DNA from: Flavobacterium sp. Root901
GTDB lineage: Bacteria; Bacteroidota; Bacteroidia; Flavobacteriales; Flavobacteriaceae
Length of the DNA: 64,000 nt
Direction of reading: 5' to 3'
NCBI RefSeq assembly: GCF_001429765.1
Contig: NZ_LMJB01000007.1
Span: 476,015-540,014, forward strand
Positions 1 to 9,700 of the stretch are shown in pieces. How positions within the stretch are numbered: the stretch's first letter is position 1; every line of letters begins with the position of its first letter. A program made the position numbers and the translations under genes. The notes under the pieces were generated by a model, which worked only from the letters and a program-made list of their open reading frames with translations, did no database searches and was not told the DNA's origin.

Positions 1-1988
1 TTCTGCTCTTTTTTTAACACCAAATAAACCTGCGCAGGATCGTTCAAGAGGCGTTCTATTTCAGAATGAATAATATCTTGGACATCCTGTTTAATCTGCA
101 GATAATTCCGCTGAATCATAGACTCATCAATTTTGCGGACCGGCGGGATTTCTTTAAAACTTTCTTCTTCTTTTCTTAAAGAATCATGATCATTAATAAT
201 CTCGCTGTGAAAAGTTTTAAGTTCAATTTTACAGTCGGGATTATCGGCTACCATGCCCACAAATTCTCCCGAACTGAGCGCTGAAATTTTAGAAGGAGGC
301 ACTGCCGATTCCAGCTGCTTGGAACGGCTGATGGAGGTGTCGTTGCTGCTGATTGAAAGGCTTTCCCTATCCTGCAGAATTTTGCCAAAACGCTCCGATA
401 ACTGTTTGGAGGTATCACCTGTTACCTGTCCGGAAATGATGTTTCCTGTGATATTCATTATGACATCTGCCTGCTCCCTTCCATAGTCCTTTCGAAGCTG
501 GCTGAAATCCTGGATGCCTAAACACGTCGCCACTTTATTGCTTCTTGCCGTAGCAATAAGGCTGTCCATGTTGTTGAGATAAATGGTTGGAAATTCATCG
601 AAAATCAGACTGGATTTGAGCCTGCCTTTTTTATTTACCAACTTTACCAGCCTATTAACATACAGTGACAAAACTGCTCCGTAAATCTGTATCTTCTGCG
701 GATTGTTTCCCATGCAGACAATCTTGGGCTGGTCTGGATTATTAATATCCAAAGTAAAATCATTACCTGACAGCACATAATACAACTGGGGAGAGGACAA
801 ACGTGCCATAGCAATTTTAGCTGTGCCAATCTGCCCCTCCAGCTGGTCATTTGCCTCCTGCAGGTAAGCACTGACAAAAGGATTAATCAGCACCTCAATT
901 TCCTTTTCTGTTCTGAGCAATGTAAAAAGATTATCGTAGTCTACCTGCATAAGTTCAATGACATGAGGCAGGGTACAGAATTCCCCATCACTATACTTTC
1001 TGAGATACCAGATGACAGCGGAAAGAAAGTTAATGGGAGACTCTACAAAAAAGTCTCCCTGCTTTCTAATCCATTCCCTGTTGAGCCCCATCAAAATAGT
1101 GCGGGCAGATTCCGATGCGTCTGTAATATCTTGCATTCCTTTTGGATCTAAAGGATTGCATCTGTGCATAATTTTATCAAAATTTATAAAGTAGCATTGG
1201 GGAATTATTTTATAGGCCCCTTTATTTTTTTCAAATGTATTGTAGACAATTTTGGAGAGATCATCATACTTGAAATCATACACAAACATGGTGAATCCTT
1301 TCTTTATATGCTGGGTTATAACATGCCTGATGACAAAATAGGATTTTCCGGAACCGGGGCTTCCTAAAACCAGCAGTCCCCGAAACGGATTTATAATATT
1401 AATCCAGCTTTTTCGGATCTTATTTTTCAAATAATAGCGGGCAGGAAGGTTAATGGAGTATTCATTTTCCAAAAGCCTTTCTTCCTGAGGAAAAGTTTCA
1501 TTCTCTTTATTAAAAACATCGCCATTCTGAAATTTTGTTTTTATTATTCTGGATAACAAAGTTCCTCCTGAAAGCATCAACAGAAACCCCAGAGATGTTA
1601 GGCTAATATAGATTCCAGCTTTGTATACTCCGTTAATTGGAAAATAAAAAACAGCCGCTGCAGCAAAGTAAACTAATAGACCGTTGAAAATATAAACTAA
1701 AGCAGTTCTATAATTCATTTTCTGGTCTTTTTTCCCTTTCGCTCCTATGAGAGAAACTGCCAATAGCAACAGTGAAAAAAGTTTTGATTTATGGAAATCA
1801 TCAAAAAGTCCAGTTCTGGAAATCCTGTCTACTATTTTCTCCATGATTTCACCTGCAAGATGCCAGCGCTCAAAAGCTTCATAGCAGAAAAAATAAAAAT
1901 GCAATACCAGTATAATGACACTGATTAATCTTGTCATATCCAGTATTTTTCTCAGTGCTTGTTCATTCTCTCCTGTCTGCATAGCCAT
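1..1988 (-). CDS. mobC: MobC/TraG-type conjugation coupling protein (partial)
   Basis: The frame is open from the start codon at 1988 to the left edge, so the C-terminus lies outside the window. The N-terminus has membrane segments including a YFFCY stretch like the YWFCY domain of Bacteroidota MobC proteins. It is followed by a Walker A motif GSPGSGKS (1341-1364) and a Walker B-like LIFDEFPT near 600. Family knowledge: these VirD4/TraG-like ATPases hand the relaxase-DNA complex to the mating channel at the inner membrane. The gene starts 12 nt after the relaxase stop, so it is in the same operon. A second in-frame ATG at 1982 is an equally possible start. At least 662 codons are visible. Confidence 0.88.
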   Translation of the reverse strand, partial: MAMQTGENEQALRKILDMTRLISVIILVLHFYFFCYEAFERWHLAGEIMEKIVDRISRTGLFDDFHKSKLFSLLLLAVSLIGAKGKKDQKMNYRTALVYIFNGLLVYFAAAAVFYFPINGVYKAGIYISLTSLGFLLMLSGGTLLSRIIKTKFQNGDVFNKENETFPQEERLLENEYSINLPARYYLKNKIRKSWINIINPFRGLLVLGSPGSGKSYFVIRHVITQHIKKGFTMFVYDFKYDDLSKIVYNTFEKNKGAYKIIPQCYFINFDKIMHRCNPLDPKGMQDITDASESARTILMGLNREWIRKQGDFFVESPINFLSAVIWYLRKYSDGEFCTLPHVIELMQVDYDNLFTLLRTEKEIEVLINPFVSAYLQEANDQLEGQIGTAKIAMARLSSPQLYYVLSGNDFTLDINNPDQPKIVCMGNNPQKIQIYGAVLSLYVNRLVKLVNKKGRLKSSLIFDEFPTIYLNNMDSLIATARSNKVATCLGIQDFSQLRKDYGREQADVIMNITGNIISGQVTGDTSKQLSERFGKILQDRESLSISSNDTSISRSKQLESAVPPSKISALSSGEFVGMVADNPDCKIELKTFHSEIINDHDSLRKEEESFKEIPPVRKIDESMIQRNYLQIKQDVQDIIHSEIERLLNDPAQVYLVLKKEQ

Positions 1989-1999
1989 TGTCTTTAAAT

Positions 2000-3310
2000 T
2001 TATAAATTATTAGAACGTCTTCTTACTCTTTTCTTTTTTGATGCTTTTTTAAGCTGATTTGGAACATAAAAAACATCATTCTCAACCTTGGTTATTAACT
2101 CTATCATCTTTTCAACAGCAGATTCGAAATCAAGGGATTTCAAATCCTGCTGCAGGTCTTTGAAAAAACTTTCATTATTTTTTTCCTGACCAATAGCTTT
2201 ATTAGATTTAGGTATCTCAGAAAGAACTGAAATAGGCTTTTCTTTTTCATTTTCAAAAGATAATCGACATCGGCGCTCTATCAATTTAGCACTGTAGGAC
2301 TTTCCTAAATCGCTGCCGTTAAATACGCATTTTGAAGTGTGGTCCACATAAGTGATCCCATAAAGCTGTCCCCCGGCACTTTTTCTGAAAACCACGTTTA
2401 TTCCTTCCTTTCTCAGCTCCAATTCCAAATCAGAAAGCGAAACGCTTCTGCTTAAAAGTATAAGGTCAACAGCATTAGCAATTCTCTTCTTATGGGATGC
2501 CGTGTTAGCATTCTGCAGAAACTTCATCTGTAGAAACTTTAAAGTCGGTTTACTATAAAATCCGCTTGATTTCAAAGGAACACCAACTGGTTTTCGATTC
2601 TCGTCCAGCGTTCTGTACAACAGACCATTTGTTTTGAATATTCTTGAATTTTCCTCTCCCCTGTCCGCCATTACATTATACAGCCCCAGCACTGCATTCA
2701 GCTCGGAGAGGCTTTTGTATTTATATGCCGGAAGCACATGATCAAGAACCGACTGTACGGCGCTTTTTGATTCTGTTTTGCCGTATTTAATCTTTGAAAG
2801 TACAATAGGTTTGATAAGCTCATGTCTGGTATTTTTCTTTTCCTGAGCCTGAACCAAACCGAACATTTTTTCAATCTCCTTTCGCGCTGCTTCAGACTGG
2901 TTTCTTCCTATATTCTGCATATCAATCCTGCTGCCGTTTTCTCTAACTTTTATAGAAACCAAATGCAGATGCGGATGTCCCGCATCATAATGCCTGTAAA
3001 TTAAATAAGGCTGGTTTCCAAAACCTATTTTCTGCATGTACTGCGATGCTATTTCAAGCATCTTTTCATTTGATAATGCAGATTCAGAAGGATCAAAATT
3101 CAGTGAAATATGTACGCTGTTCCTCTTTACATTTTCATTAAGTGCATTCTGTTTCAGAAGCCTGTTTAGCTTCATCACATCCGTTAATTTTGTAGCTTCA
3201 AGAGGATAATTTCCTTCTCCTATGCATTCGGCAATTCCTTCTTTCACTTTATTTTCATTGTAATTAAAAATATTATGCACAGAATTCCCCGTCTTAATTA
3301 CTGCAACCAT
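2000..3310 (-). CDS. mobB: Relaxase/mobilisation nuclease (MobB type)
   Basis: 436 aa. The N-terminal third carries the relaxase signature: HISLNF with His67, and RHYDAGHPHLHLVSI at residues 106-120, whose histidines form the HUH metal site. The expected catalytic tyrosine is near the N-terminus (Tyr17 is a candidate). This matches the relaxase/mobilisation nuclease family (PF03432, MOBP-like), which nicks oriT and stays bound to the 5' end. The C-terminal part is basic and ends in a KKASKKKRVRRR cluster suited to DNA binding. Its start overlaps the mobA-like gene by 13 nt and the coupling protein follows 12 nt later, so the three are likely translated together. Confidence 0.9.
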   Translation of the reverse strand: MVAVIKTGNSVHNIFNYNENKVKEGIAECIGEGNYPLEATKLTDVMKLNRLLKQNALNENVKRNSVHISLNFDPSESALSNEKMLEIASQYMQKIGFGNQPYLIYRHYDAGHPHLHLVSIKVRENGSRIDMQNIGRNQSEAARKEIEKMFGLVQAQEKKNTRHELIKPIVLSKIKYGKTESKSAVQSVLDHVLPAYKYKSLSELNAVLGLYNVMADRGEENSRIFKTNGLLYRTLDENRKPVGVPLKSSGFYSKPTLKFLQMKFLQNANTASHKKRIANAVDLILLSRSVSLSDLELELRKEGINVVFRKSAGGQLYGITYVDHTSKCVFNGSDLGKSYSAKLIERRCRLSFENEKEKPISVLSEIPKSNKAIGQEKNNESFFKDLQQDLKSLDFESAVEKMIELITKVENDVFYVPNQLKKASKKKRVRRRSNNL

Positions 3311-3690
3311 TTTTCAGTAATTCTTTGGAAGTGGATTTTAATTTCCTCGACCTTGTCCAAAAGCATTTTGCGCTCTAATTCCGAGTTTAAAATCCATGCT
3401 TTAAACTCCGGAATCTGCCTCAGGGTATGGAGTTTTTTTACAGACTGATTGAAGTTGTTTCCAAGAGAATGAAGTTCGCTTTTCAGCTTTATAACTTCAG
3501 CCATAAATTCATCAAGAGACTCACTTCTATACTTCACTGTAATGGGCTTATTGAATAAATGCATACGGATGTAATCGCTGAGTTTTCTGCAGGTGCTGGC
3601 TTTCCATTTCCGTTCTATTTTCTGATATTCTTCAGGGGTAAAACGAAGCCCTACAATCCGTGTTCTGTTTGAAGTTTCTTTTTCCATCAT
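3298..3690 (-). CDS. mobA: Relaxosome accessory protein (MobA-like, ribbon-helix-helix)
   Basis: 130 aa. The first 50 residues (TRIVGLRFTPEEYQKIERKW) look like a ribbon-helix-helix DNA-binding domain. The motif SLGNNFNQSVKKLH in the middle is typical of Bacteroidota mobilisation accessory proteins annotated MobA or relaxosome MobC. It should help the relaxase recognise and bend oriT. It is first in the mob operon and overlaps the relaxase start. Two adjacent ATGs (3690 and 3687) are possible. The DNA between this gene and the divergent gene at 4021 is the natural place for oriT or an autoregulatory operator. Confidence 0.85.
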   Translation of the reverse strand: MMEKETSNRTRIVGLRFTPEEYQKIERKWKASTCRKLSDYIRMHLFNKPITVKYRSESLDEFMAEVIKLKSELHSLGNNFNQSVKKLHTLRQIPEFKAWILNSELERKMLLDKVEEIKIHFQRITEKWLQ

Positions 3691-3936
3691 TTATCTTTTT
3701 CATTATTTCTTCACATATTTTTAAACTTGCAGTTTCACTGCCTACGAGTTCCGAGTAAAGGGCAGCAAGATTCGGTTGTTTAACAAACGGACATCTTGCC
3801 GATTGCAGAAACGTGGCAATCTTTCCGATTTTCAACATCATTTTAAAAGCTGGCTGCAAAAATATTGATGATGCATCAATAAGGAAGCAGTTGTTTTTAC
3901 AAGACGAAATTACATAATGGGTTTGGATTTCACTTA

Positions 3937-3959
3937 TCATGGACATATTATGTACATGA
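3937..3959. promoter_or_regulatory. 23-bp near-perfect palindrome upstream of mob operon
   Basis: TCATGGACATA at 3937-3947 and TATGTACATGA at 3949-3959 are inverted copies with one mismatch around a central T. It lies in the 330-nt divergent gap between mobA (3690) and the gene at 4021. Its place suggests an operator for a dimeric ribbon-helix-helix protein, or part of oriT. No experiment is implied. The rest of the gap is AT-rich and shows no other feature I can support. Confidence 0.5.
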
Positions 3960-4020
3960 GAATTTAAAGGCTCCTTTATAACTTTACAGGAATTAATTAT
4001 TAATCTAAAACGTGAAAATT

Positions 4021-4314
4021 ATGCTGACAACAAATGATGTAGCCAAAGTTTTTGATACTATCTTGAGTATCCCAGGCATGAATGAAGTAGTGAAAATTGA
4101 TCTGAAGATTTCACGCAAGAATGTACTGCTTTTAAAGCATGTAGTTGAACGCGGATCGGCCGTGCAGGATGATTTCAAATCCTCCGCTTTTTTAGGAAGC
4201 ATACCCGCCGACAGCCTTGAAGAATTAAAGATTTTAAGCGACGAATGCCTTCAAAAAGCAGGCCTGAATGAGCTGCATGAAAAATTGCAGATCTTCAATC
4301 AGCCGGCCAAGTAA
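4021..4314 (+). CDS. Small conserved hypothetical protein next to mob genes
   Basis: About 97 aa from ATG 4021; a GTG at 4012 would add three residues. I do not recognise a named domain. The protein is soluble, has no signal peptide and is predicted mostly helical (TTNDVAKVFDTILSIPGMNEVVKIDL), with a hydrophobic heptad-like pattern in the second half. It is divergent from the mob operon and shares its upstream region with the palindrome at 3937-3959. A T-rich hairpin follows at 4335-4370. The complete frame and independent terminator argue that it is a real gene. A role in the mobile element is inference from position only. Confidence 0.6.
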   Translation: MLTTNDVAKVFDTILSIPGMNEVVKIDLKISRKNVLLLKHVVERGSAVQDDFKSSAFLGSIPADSLEELKILSDECLQKAGLNELHEKLQIFNQPAK

Positions 4315-4334
4315 GATTTTATCAGATTAAAGCA

Positions 4335-4370
4335 AAAGGCACCTTTTAAATTTATTTTATGGGTGTCTTT
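4335..4370 (+). terminator. Rho-independent terminator
   Basis: AAAGGCACC (4335-4343) pairs with GGTGTCTTT (4362-4370, one G-T pair) and is followed by a T run. It ends the small gene at 4021-4314. The following stretch to 4627 has no gene. A TAATTTTG at 4483-4490 fits the Bacteroidota -7 consensus TAnnTTTG and could serve the next gene, but I see no well-spaced -33 element. Confidence 0.65.
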
Positions 4371-4627
4371 TTTTATTGCTCCATATCAATTTAAACAGAT
4401 GATTTTCAACTTTTAACTTAGATTGAATGTTATTCAAAAATCTCAGCCTGTTTTTGGTAACAATACAGCCAGCCAGCCTGCGTAATTTTGCTTCATACTT
4501 TCCGAAGGCGATTCAAAGCATTACACTCCAAGCCAAAAACAAAAAACAAAGAAACAGACTTAAATAATCAATAAGAATCAAATTTTTGTCTGCGTATCTG
4601 AAACCTCAAATCTAATTGGTCAAAACT

Positions 4628-5911
4628 ATGAAAGCACCCGGCAAAATAAGCAGCCTATTTATCGAAATTGTATGTCTATTGTATATGCTGCTGCTGGTTT
4701 ATGCGGCTATGAACAAAGGGCTTGATTTCGAAAATTTTCAAGTGGAACTTGCACAGTCACCATTGCTGAGCGCTTTTGCATCCTGGATATCGTGGACTGT
4801 GCTGATCATAGAATTTGGCATTGCGATATTCCTTCTTTTTCGAAAGACCAGAATAAAGGCTCTTTATGCCGGATTCTGTTTGATGAGCATGTTTACTGCG
4901 TACATTTTTATAATGCTCAACTACAGTTCTTTTCTCCCTTGTTCATGCGGCGGCATTTTAGAGAAGATGAGCTGGAAACAGCATTTGATTTTCAACCTGT
5001 TTTTTGTTGCACTGGGAGCAACAGCCCTATTGCTGGATTATCGTCTCCGCACAAAAACAGATGCTTTAAGACTGACTCTGGCAAGTCCGCTAAAACTAAT
5101 GATAAGCTTTGCTGTATGCATTTCAGCAGTACTTATTTTGTTTGTGTCTTCGGAAGAAATCATGCAGCATAAAAATCCATTTATCAGACGATATCCGCAT
5201 CACCCCGTAACATTGATCAAAACTGTTGATTTAAAATATAATTCATACTACTTGGCCGGTCATGGAAATGGAAAGATATATCTTGGAAATCCAACTGCTG
5301 CCTTAAGCATATTAATGATTGACAGCAGATTCCGCCAGCATATGATAAGAGCATCGCTGGACAGAGGAGGCTTCTTCTTCAAATCTATCAAGCTGACCGT
5401 CACTCCTCCTTATTTTTTCATCCTTGATGGCGGATCTCCTGCAGTTTTCCGTGGAAAAATTAAGGACTGGAAAGCCAGTTTGCTCACTCCTCCCCCTCCC
5501 TATTTTAATATTGGATTTCCTATTGACAGCAGCACAATTGTATTTAGGGGTATTAGTTCCAAAACCAGCAATAATATCATCGGCCTATTCCGCTTTGGAA
5601 AAAAAGCAAATGCAAAAACACTTCCCCAGCTTCTGGAGAAACAGATTGACGGAGTATTTGATACAGATGGAATGCTGCATTACAGTCCTGAAATGAAACG
5701 GATAATTTACATCTATACGTACCGTAACCAATATATAGCAGCGGATGAAAACGGAGTCTTGAATTTTCGTGCCCATACGATCGATACATTTTCCCGTGCG
5801 CAGATAAAAGTCGCCTATCTGAAAGAAAAAACAGAGCGCGTTATGGCGGCACCTGGTGTAAATGTAAATAAAGCCAGCAGTGTCTGCGGCCCTCTTTGGT
5901 TAATTGAATAA
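4628..5911 (+). CDS. MauE/DoxX-like redox-associated membrane protein with large C-terminal domain
   Basis: About 427 aa from ATG 4628 (a TTG at 4616 is less likely). Four transmembrane segments fill residues 1-165 and carry a CSCGG motif at 105-109, the hallmark of MauE-like proteins in Bacteroidota. These are related to DoxX and thought to act in thiol-disulfide chemistry at the inner membrane. A further segment leads to about 240 periplasmic residues with many short beta-strand stretches, resembling a six-bladed propeller. The last five codons and stop (5894-5911) lie inside the 33-bp repeat shared with the IS1 remnant at 30738-30770, so the natural C-terminus may have been exchanged at that junction. 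Confidence 0.8.
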   Translation: MKAPGKISSLFIEIVCLLYMLLLVYAAMNKGLDFENFQVELAQSPLLSAFASWISWTVLIIEFGIAIFLLFRKTRIKALYAGFCLMSMFTAYIFIMLNYSSFLPCSCGGILEKMSWKQHLIFNLFFVALGATALLLDYRLRTKTDALRLTLASPLKLMISFAVCISAVLILFVSSEEIMQHKNPFIRRYPHHPVTLIKTVDLKYNSYYLAGHGNGKIYLGNPTAALSILMIDSRFRQHMIRASLDRGGFFFKSIKLTVTPPYFFILDGGSPAVFRGKIKDWKASLLTPPPPYFNIGFPIDSSTIVFRGISSKTSNNIIGLFRFGKKANAKTLPQLLEKQIDGVFDTDGMLHYSPEMKRIIYIYTYRNQYIAADENGVLNFRAHTIDTFSRAQIKVAYLKEKTERVMAAPGVNVNKASSVCGPLWLIE

Positions 5912-5925
5912 TATTTTGATTGATA
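5893..5925. repeat. 33-bp direct repeat, left copy (inside split IS1)
   Basis: The 33 nt starting TCTTTGGTTAATTG are identical to 30738-30770 and in the same orientation. The sequence is part of the IS1 transposase reading frame. To its right is the 5' part of the transposase, and to its left is unrelated DNA belonging to the MauE-like gene. See the right copy for the mirror arrangement. Confidence 0.9.
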
Positions 5926-6101
5926 TTTAATTTGTAAGCTTGATTTGTATAACTTTCTATGAAACGGTGACAGCACATTTTACAGTAGTACTGCTGTTTA
6001 TAGTTTTTAGTTCTACCATTTCTAATAACCTTTTTCTCTTTGCATTTAGGACAGTTTAGATCATCACTAATTCTGGAACACCATGTCGCATTTTTATTCA
6101 T
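5893..6101 (-). pseudogene. IS1-family transposase, N-terminal fragment
   Basis: The frame from ATG 6101 gives about 71 residues of an IS1-family transposase: an InsA-type zinc ribbon with CPKCKEKKVIRNGRTK and YYCKMCCHRFIES, then INQNIIQLTKEG. Homology stops at 5893, where the frame runs on into antisense of the upstream gene. The missing part (GIRSTARIL onward) is found at 30248-30770. Joining the two at the shared 33 bp restores one uninterrupted frame of about 232 codons, the usual IS1-family length. I could not define the terminal inverted repeat to the right of 6101. Confidence 0.88.
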
Positions 6102-6132
6102 ATTAGCACGTTTAAGGCAATATTAAAACAAA

Positions 6133-6158
6133 AAAGATGAGCAGTAATGCTCATCTTT
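6133..6158 (-). terminator. Strong hairpin terminator
   Basis: AAAGATGAGCA (6133-6143) and TGCTCATCTTT (6148-6158) form a perfect 11-bp stem with a GTAA loop. Reading leftward it runs into a T-rich tract. It lies downstream of the lipoprotein gene at 6278-6721, so it probably ends the RHS operon. Confidence 0.75.
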
Positions 6159-6277
6159 AAATTATTTTTAATGATATTTATTCTATTTCAACAGGTTAAA
6201 AATCTAAAATATCATATCACTAACTTTGAAACAATACCCAACATTAACCAAATTCCAAGGTGCTGTCTAGCATCTTC

Positions 6278-6721
6278 TCATCCTCCACCATACATGTAAA
6301 TGTCGTTAGCTTTTATATTTTTCTCCTTAATAAATTCAACTTTATTATTCCTACTACTTAATACAAAAGTTCCTAAATAGTTTTCAGGGGGAGCTTTCAT
6401 CCAAAATTTCCCTATCAAAGTAACTTGTCCGTCACTTTTATTAATAGTATACCAACTACTATCACAATCAATTAAAGTAAAAAAATTACTATTATCATAC
6501 AAATAACTCTTTGCACCAACACCTATATCTCCTTGTATTTTAATTTCGTCAATATCCCCTTTACTACAATTTATTGTTAAGTAACGATCGTATTCTCTTA
6601 AAATAGGATTACTTTTTTCAATTCTAATTGTAATATTATTTACACTAATATTGTCCTCACATTCAATCTTCTTGCCACAAGAAATGAGAATAAATATCAA
6701 AAATATAATGTTCCTTTTCAT
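6278..6721 (-). CDS. Small lipoprotein downstream of RHS gene
   Basis: 147 aa. The N-terminus MKRNIIFLIFILISC is a lipoprotein signal peptide with the lipidated cysteine at 15. The rest is beta-rich and has no domain I recognise; it includes NITIRIEKSNPIL, an NYLGTFVLSSRNNKVEF region and a GGG tail. It follows the RHS gene by about 20 nt in the same direction, and a terminator follows it. The position directly after a variable RHS C-terminus is where immunity proteins are often encoded, so an immunity role is possible. That is inference; it could equally be an outer-membrane partner of the RHS protein. Confidence 0.65.
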   Translation of the reverse strand: MKRNIIFLIFILISCGKKIECEDNISVNNITIRIEKSNPILREYDRYLTINCSKGDIDEIKIQGDIGVGAKSYLYDNSNFFTLIDCDSSWYTINKSDGQVTLIGKFWMKAPPENYLGTFVLSSRNNKVEFIKEKNIKANDIYMYGGG

Positions 6722-6741
6722 TTTTTTTAGTTTAAATAATT

Positions 6742-9700
6742 CTATTTTTTATCTTGTATTCCTCTGAAAACGGCATAATCTAATCCTGCTGCGTACCAGC
6801 TCCAATTTGTTAAATTTATTTTCCACTTGGAATCCAAATCAAAGTCAGCAGCTTGATTATTTTCTACTAATTCACTAAAATCATCGTCACTAGTATAACC
6901 AAGACCTGGTACGTAATCACCTTTACCAGGATCCCAATTGTATTCATCGTGATAACTAACCTCAATAGAACCTGAAATTGTATACCCATTGAAAACTGAA
7001 GTATTACCCCTACTAACCTTAAACGAAACATTTGTTTTAATTATGTATCCTCCACTTCCATATAATAAATCAGGTTCGTCATGTCGTGCATAATAAGAAT
7101 TATTCCATGTACCTTTTAAAGTTATTGTCTCTCCTAATTTCATCTTACTAATTTGATCATTAAATTTTACACTAAATAAGTTCAGTATATTTTCTGCAAT
7201 TCCTTTTCTAACGCTTAAATTAGACATAAGAAACGAAGACGAAACATTTTTCCCTTTTGATTTTCCTCCTTTACCTTGTAAAAAATACTCCATATTGTTA
7301 GCTGCAAAATTCATCCCCACTGCTCTAGCATTCTTTATCATACTTCTACCATGTGCAATAGTTATAGGACATTTATCGCAAGTACTTCCATCTTGATTTA
7401 ATCCTTGACTAGCCATAGTTTCTCCAAATGATACTTGATCACCCTGACTATTAACATACATATTTTTATTCCAATCATAATGTTCTCCATCAGCACCGCT
7501 AGGATCCTTCCAATATGCTGGATTATTGTCAAATGCAGAGTATGGAGATTGACTATGATGTAAAATTGGATCTTGAACTATCCATCTTGCTATAGCAGGA
7601 TCATATTGTCTTGCGTCCATTGCGAACATCCCAAGCCCAAGCTCGTCTTGAAGCTCTTTTCCATTGTATTTATACTGCTCTGCAGCTGAACTTCCATATG
7701 CAAATTTAGGGATATTATTATACCCTTGGTGCTCGAGTCCAAAAGCATAATAATTATTCTCCTCAATGATATCGGTAAGTCCAGAACTAACATTTTTAGC
7801 ATAACTCAGCCTTACGTTCCCAAGATGATCTTTGTACTGGAAAACATATGAAAGCGTTCCTGCATTGTTAGCCACATAACCTTCCTGCGTTGGAAAAAAC
7901 TGAAGGTCAAATGTTCCTGTGTTAACTTTTTTATATTGAAAACCGCCCAAATACTCCGTTGTTGTTGTATTGGAAGGGGAAGTTTCTAAAACTGTTTTCT
8001 GGATCTTCTCCCCGGCGGCATTGTAAAGATAAGTAATATTACCACCCGGTAGTGTTATTTTTACTGGCAGGTTTAAATGATTATAAGAAATACTGGTTGT
8101 GATTCCCTTATTGGTATCAGTAAGCATATTTCCATTGGCATCATATGAGTAATCATCCACAGTATCGGAAACCGTATTCACCGCATCGTCCTTGAACCCA
8201 AATTGGTCAATCGCAGCTGCATCGGAGACTTTCATTAATCGGTTTCCAGAATCATAATCATATTTTAGATCATCCATCATCCCGTAATTGGACGCTAACG
8301 CTGCAGATGGATTAGCAGTTATTGCTCCCCTTCTCTGCAATTTGAGAATATTACCGTTCTTATCATATTGTATATTATCCTCACTGAACAGCCCCGCATT
8401 ATCCACCGCACTCTTGAGCCTGTTCAGGGCATCATAGCTGTAAACATAGTTTCTGACGCTTTTATCATTATTATCACTTGCCCACAGCGTCTGGCTGATG
8501 TTCCCATTGTATAATTTTTTGGATGCGTCAGCAATCCCGTCGTAATTGATCTGAAAAGCGAACAAATCTTTTGGATCCGATCCGTTAGTTAACTGGTTTA
8601 TGTTATTAATTCCCTTGAGCCAGCCTCTGATATTATAACTATAATCCACTTTCTGAAGCGGTGCAGACTGGGTGTTTCCTACTTTTTTAGAGGTCAGCTG
8701 TCCAAGTGCATCATATTCATTGAAAGCCAGCAGCTGTGTATTTCCTGCTGTGGTCTGTCTGACAGATTCTAACCGGTCCTGATCAGTATAAGAATAATCG
8801 TCACGAATCGAAATTACCGTACCGCCCGAAACCCTCTGGTGCGTGGTTATCGCATAAATAGTTTTTCCTGTGAAATCAAAATTAGTCTCAACCTGCTTAT
8901 TTCCTCCTTGGAAATTGGATGTATAACTGCGTATGGCTCTGGCTTTTTCATCATAAAGTGCATAAGCTGTTTCAGCTCTTAGCGGAGCGGTGCTCCCTTC
9001 CAATACTCGGGTCCAGCTGCCTGTAGCAAGACCGGTGGGTTTTGAAGTCGAATTATTAAAAAATACAGTCTGCCCCGCCGCCGCCGTAAAGGAAACAGGC
9101 GCCCCCGGATAATCATAGTTATCATAATAATTTACTGTCAGGATATGGTAAACGCTCGCTGGCGCAGCCGCAGAGTTAGTCGGCCATGCCAGATTGGTGT
9201 AGCGGATATCAACATTGTTAACTGTAATTAATGCCGCAGATTTTGTTTCGCTAAAATTTGCTGCAGTATTATTTCTAGCTTTCTGGATATCAGTCCTGTC
9301 CAGGGCCGTGACAGAAACTGCAGGCATCCATCCTGTTATTACCGGCCTGCTGAAGGCATCGTATTTTGTTACTACCCAGCCTGAAGACGTTAAATTGCTG
9401 AATGGCGAATTTGCAGGTCCTGTAGCTACTACACGATCCAGTTTATCATAAACAATAAACTCCCATTGTTTCCCCGGAAGTTTTTTTTCCACCAGACGAT
9501 TAAGATGGTCGTATTTATACTGATAACATAGGTCGTTCAAAACTTGTCCGGTAATAACACCATCAGCTTTAGGAGTGATCACATAAGTAAGGTTGCCGTA
9601 GATATCATACACATAGTAAGTATCATGTTTTTCATTAACTGCACCGGCACCGACTTTTCCATAAGTTCTTTTCAGTACCAGCTGACCTTCTTTATTCTTA

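Noticed and set aside
3632..3946. 104-codon minus-strand frame upstream of mobA
   Set aside because: It overlaps the mobA start by 59 nt in another frame, contains the palindromic region at its start and has no recognisable domain; likely chance.
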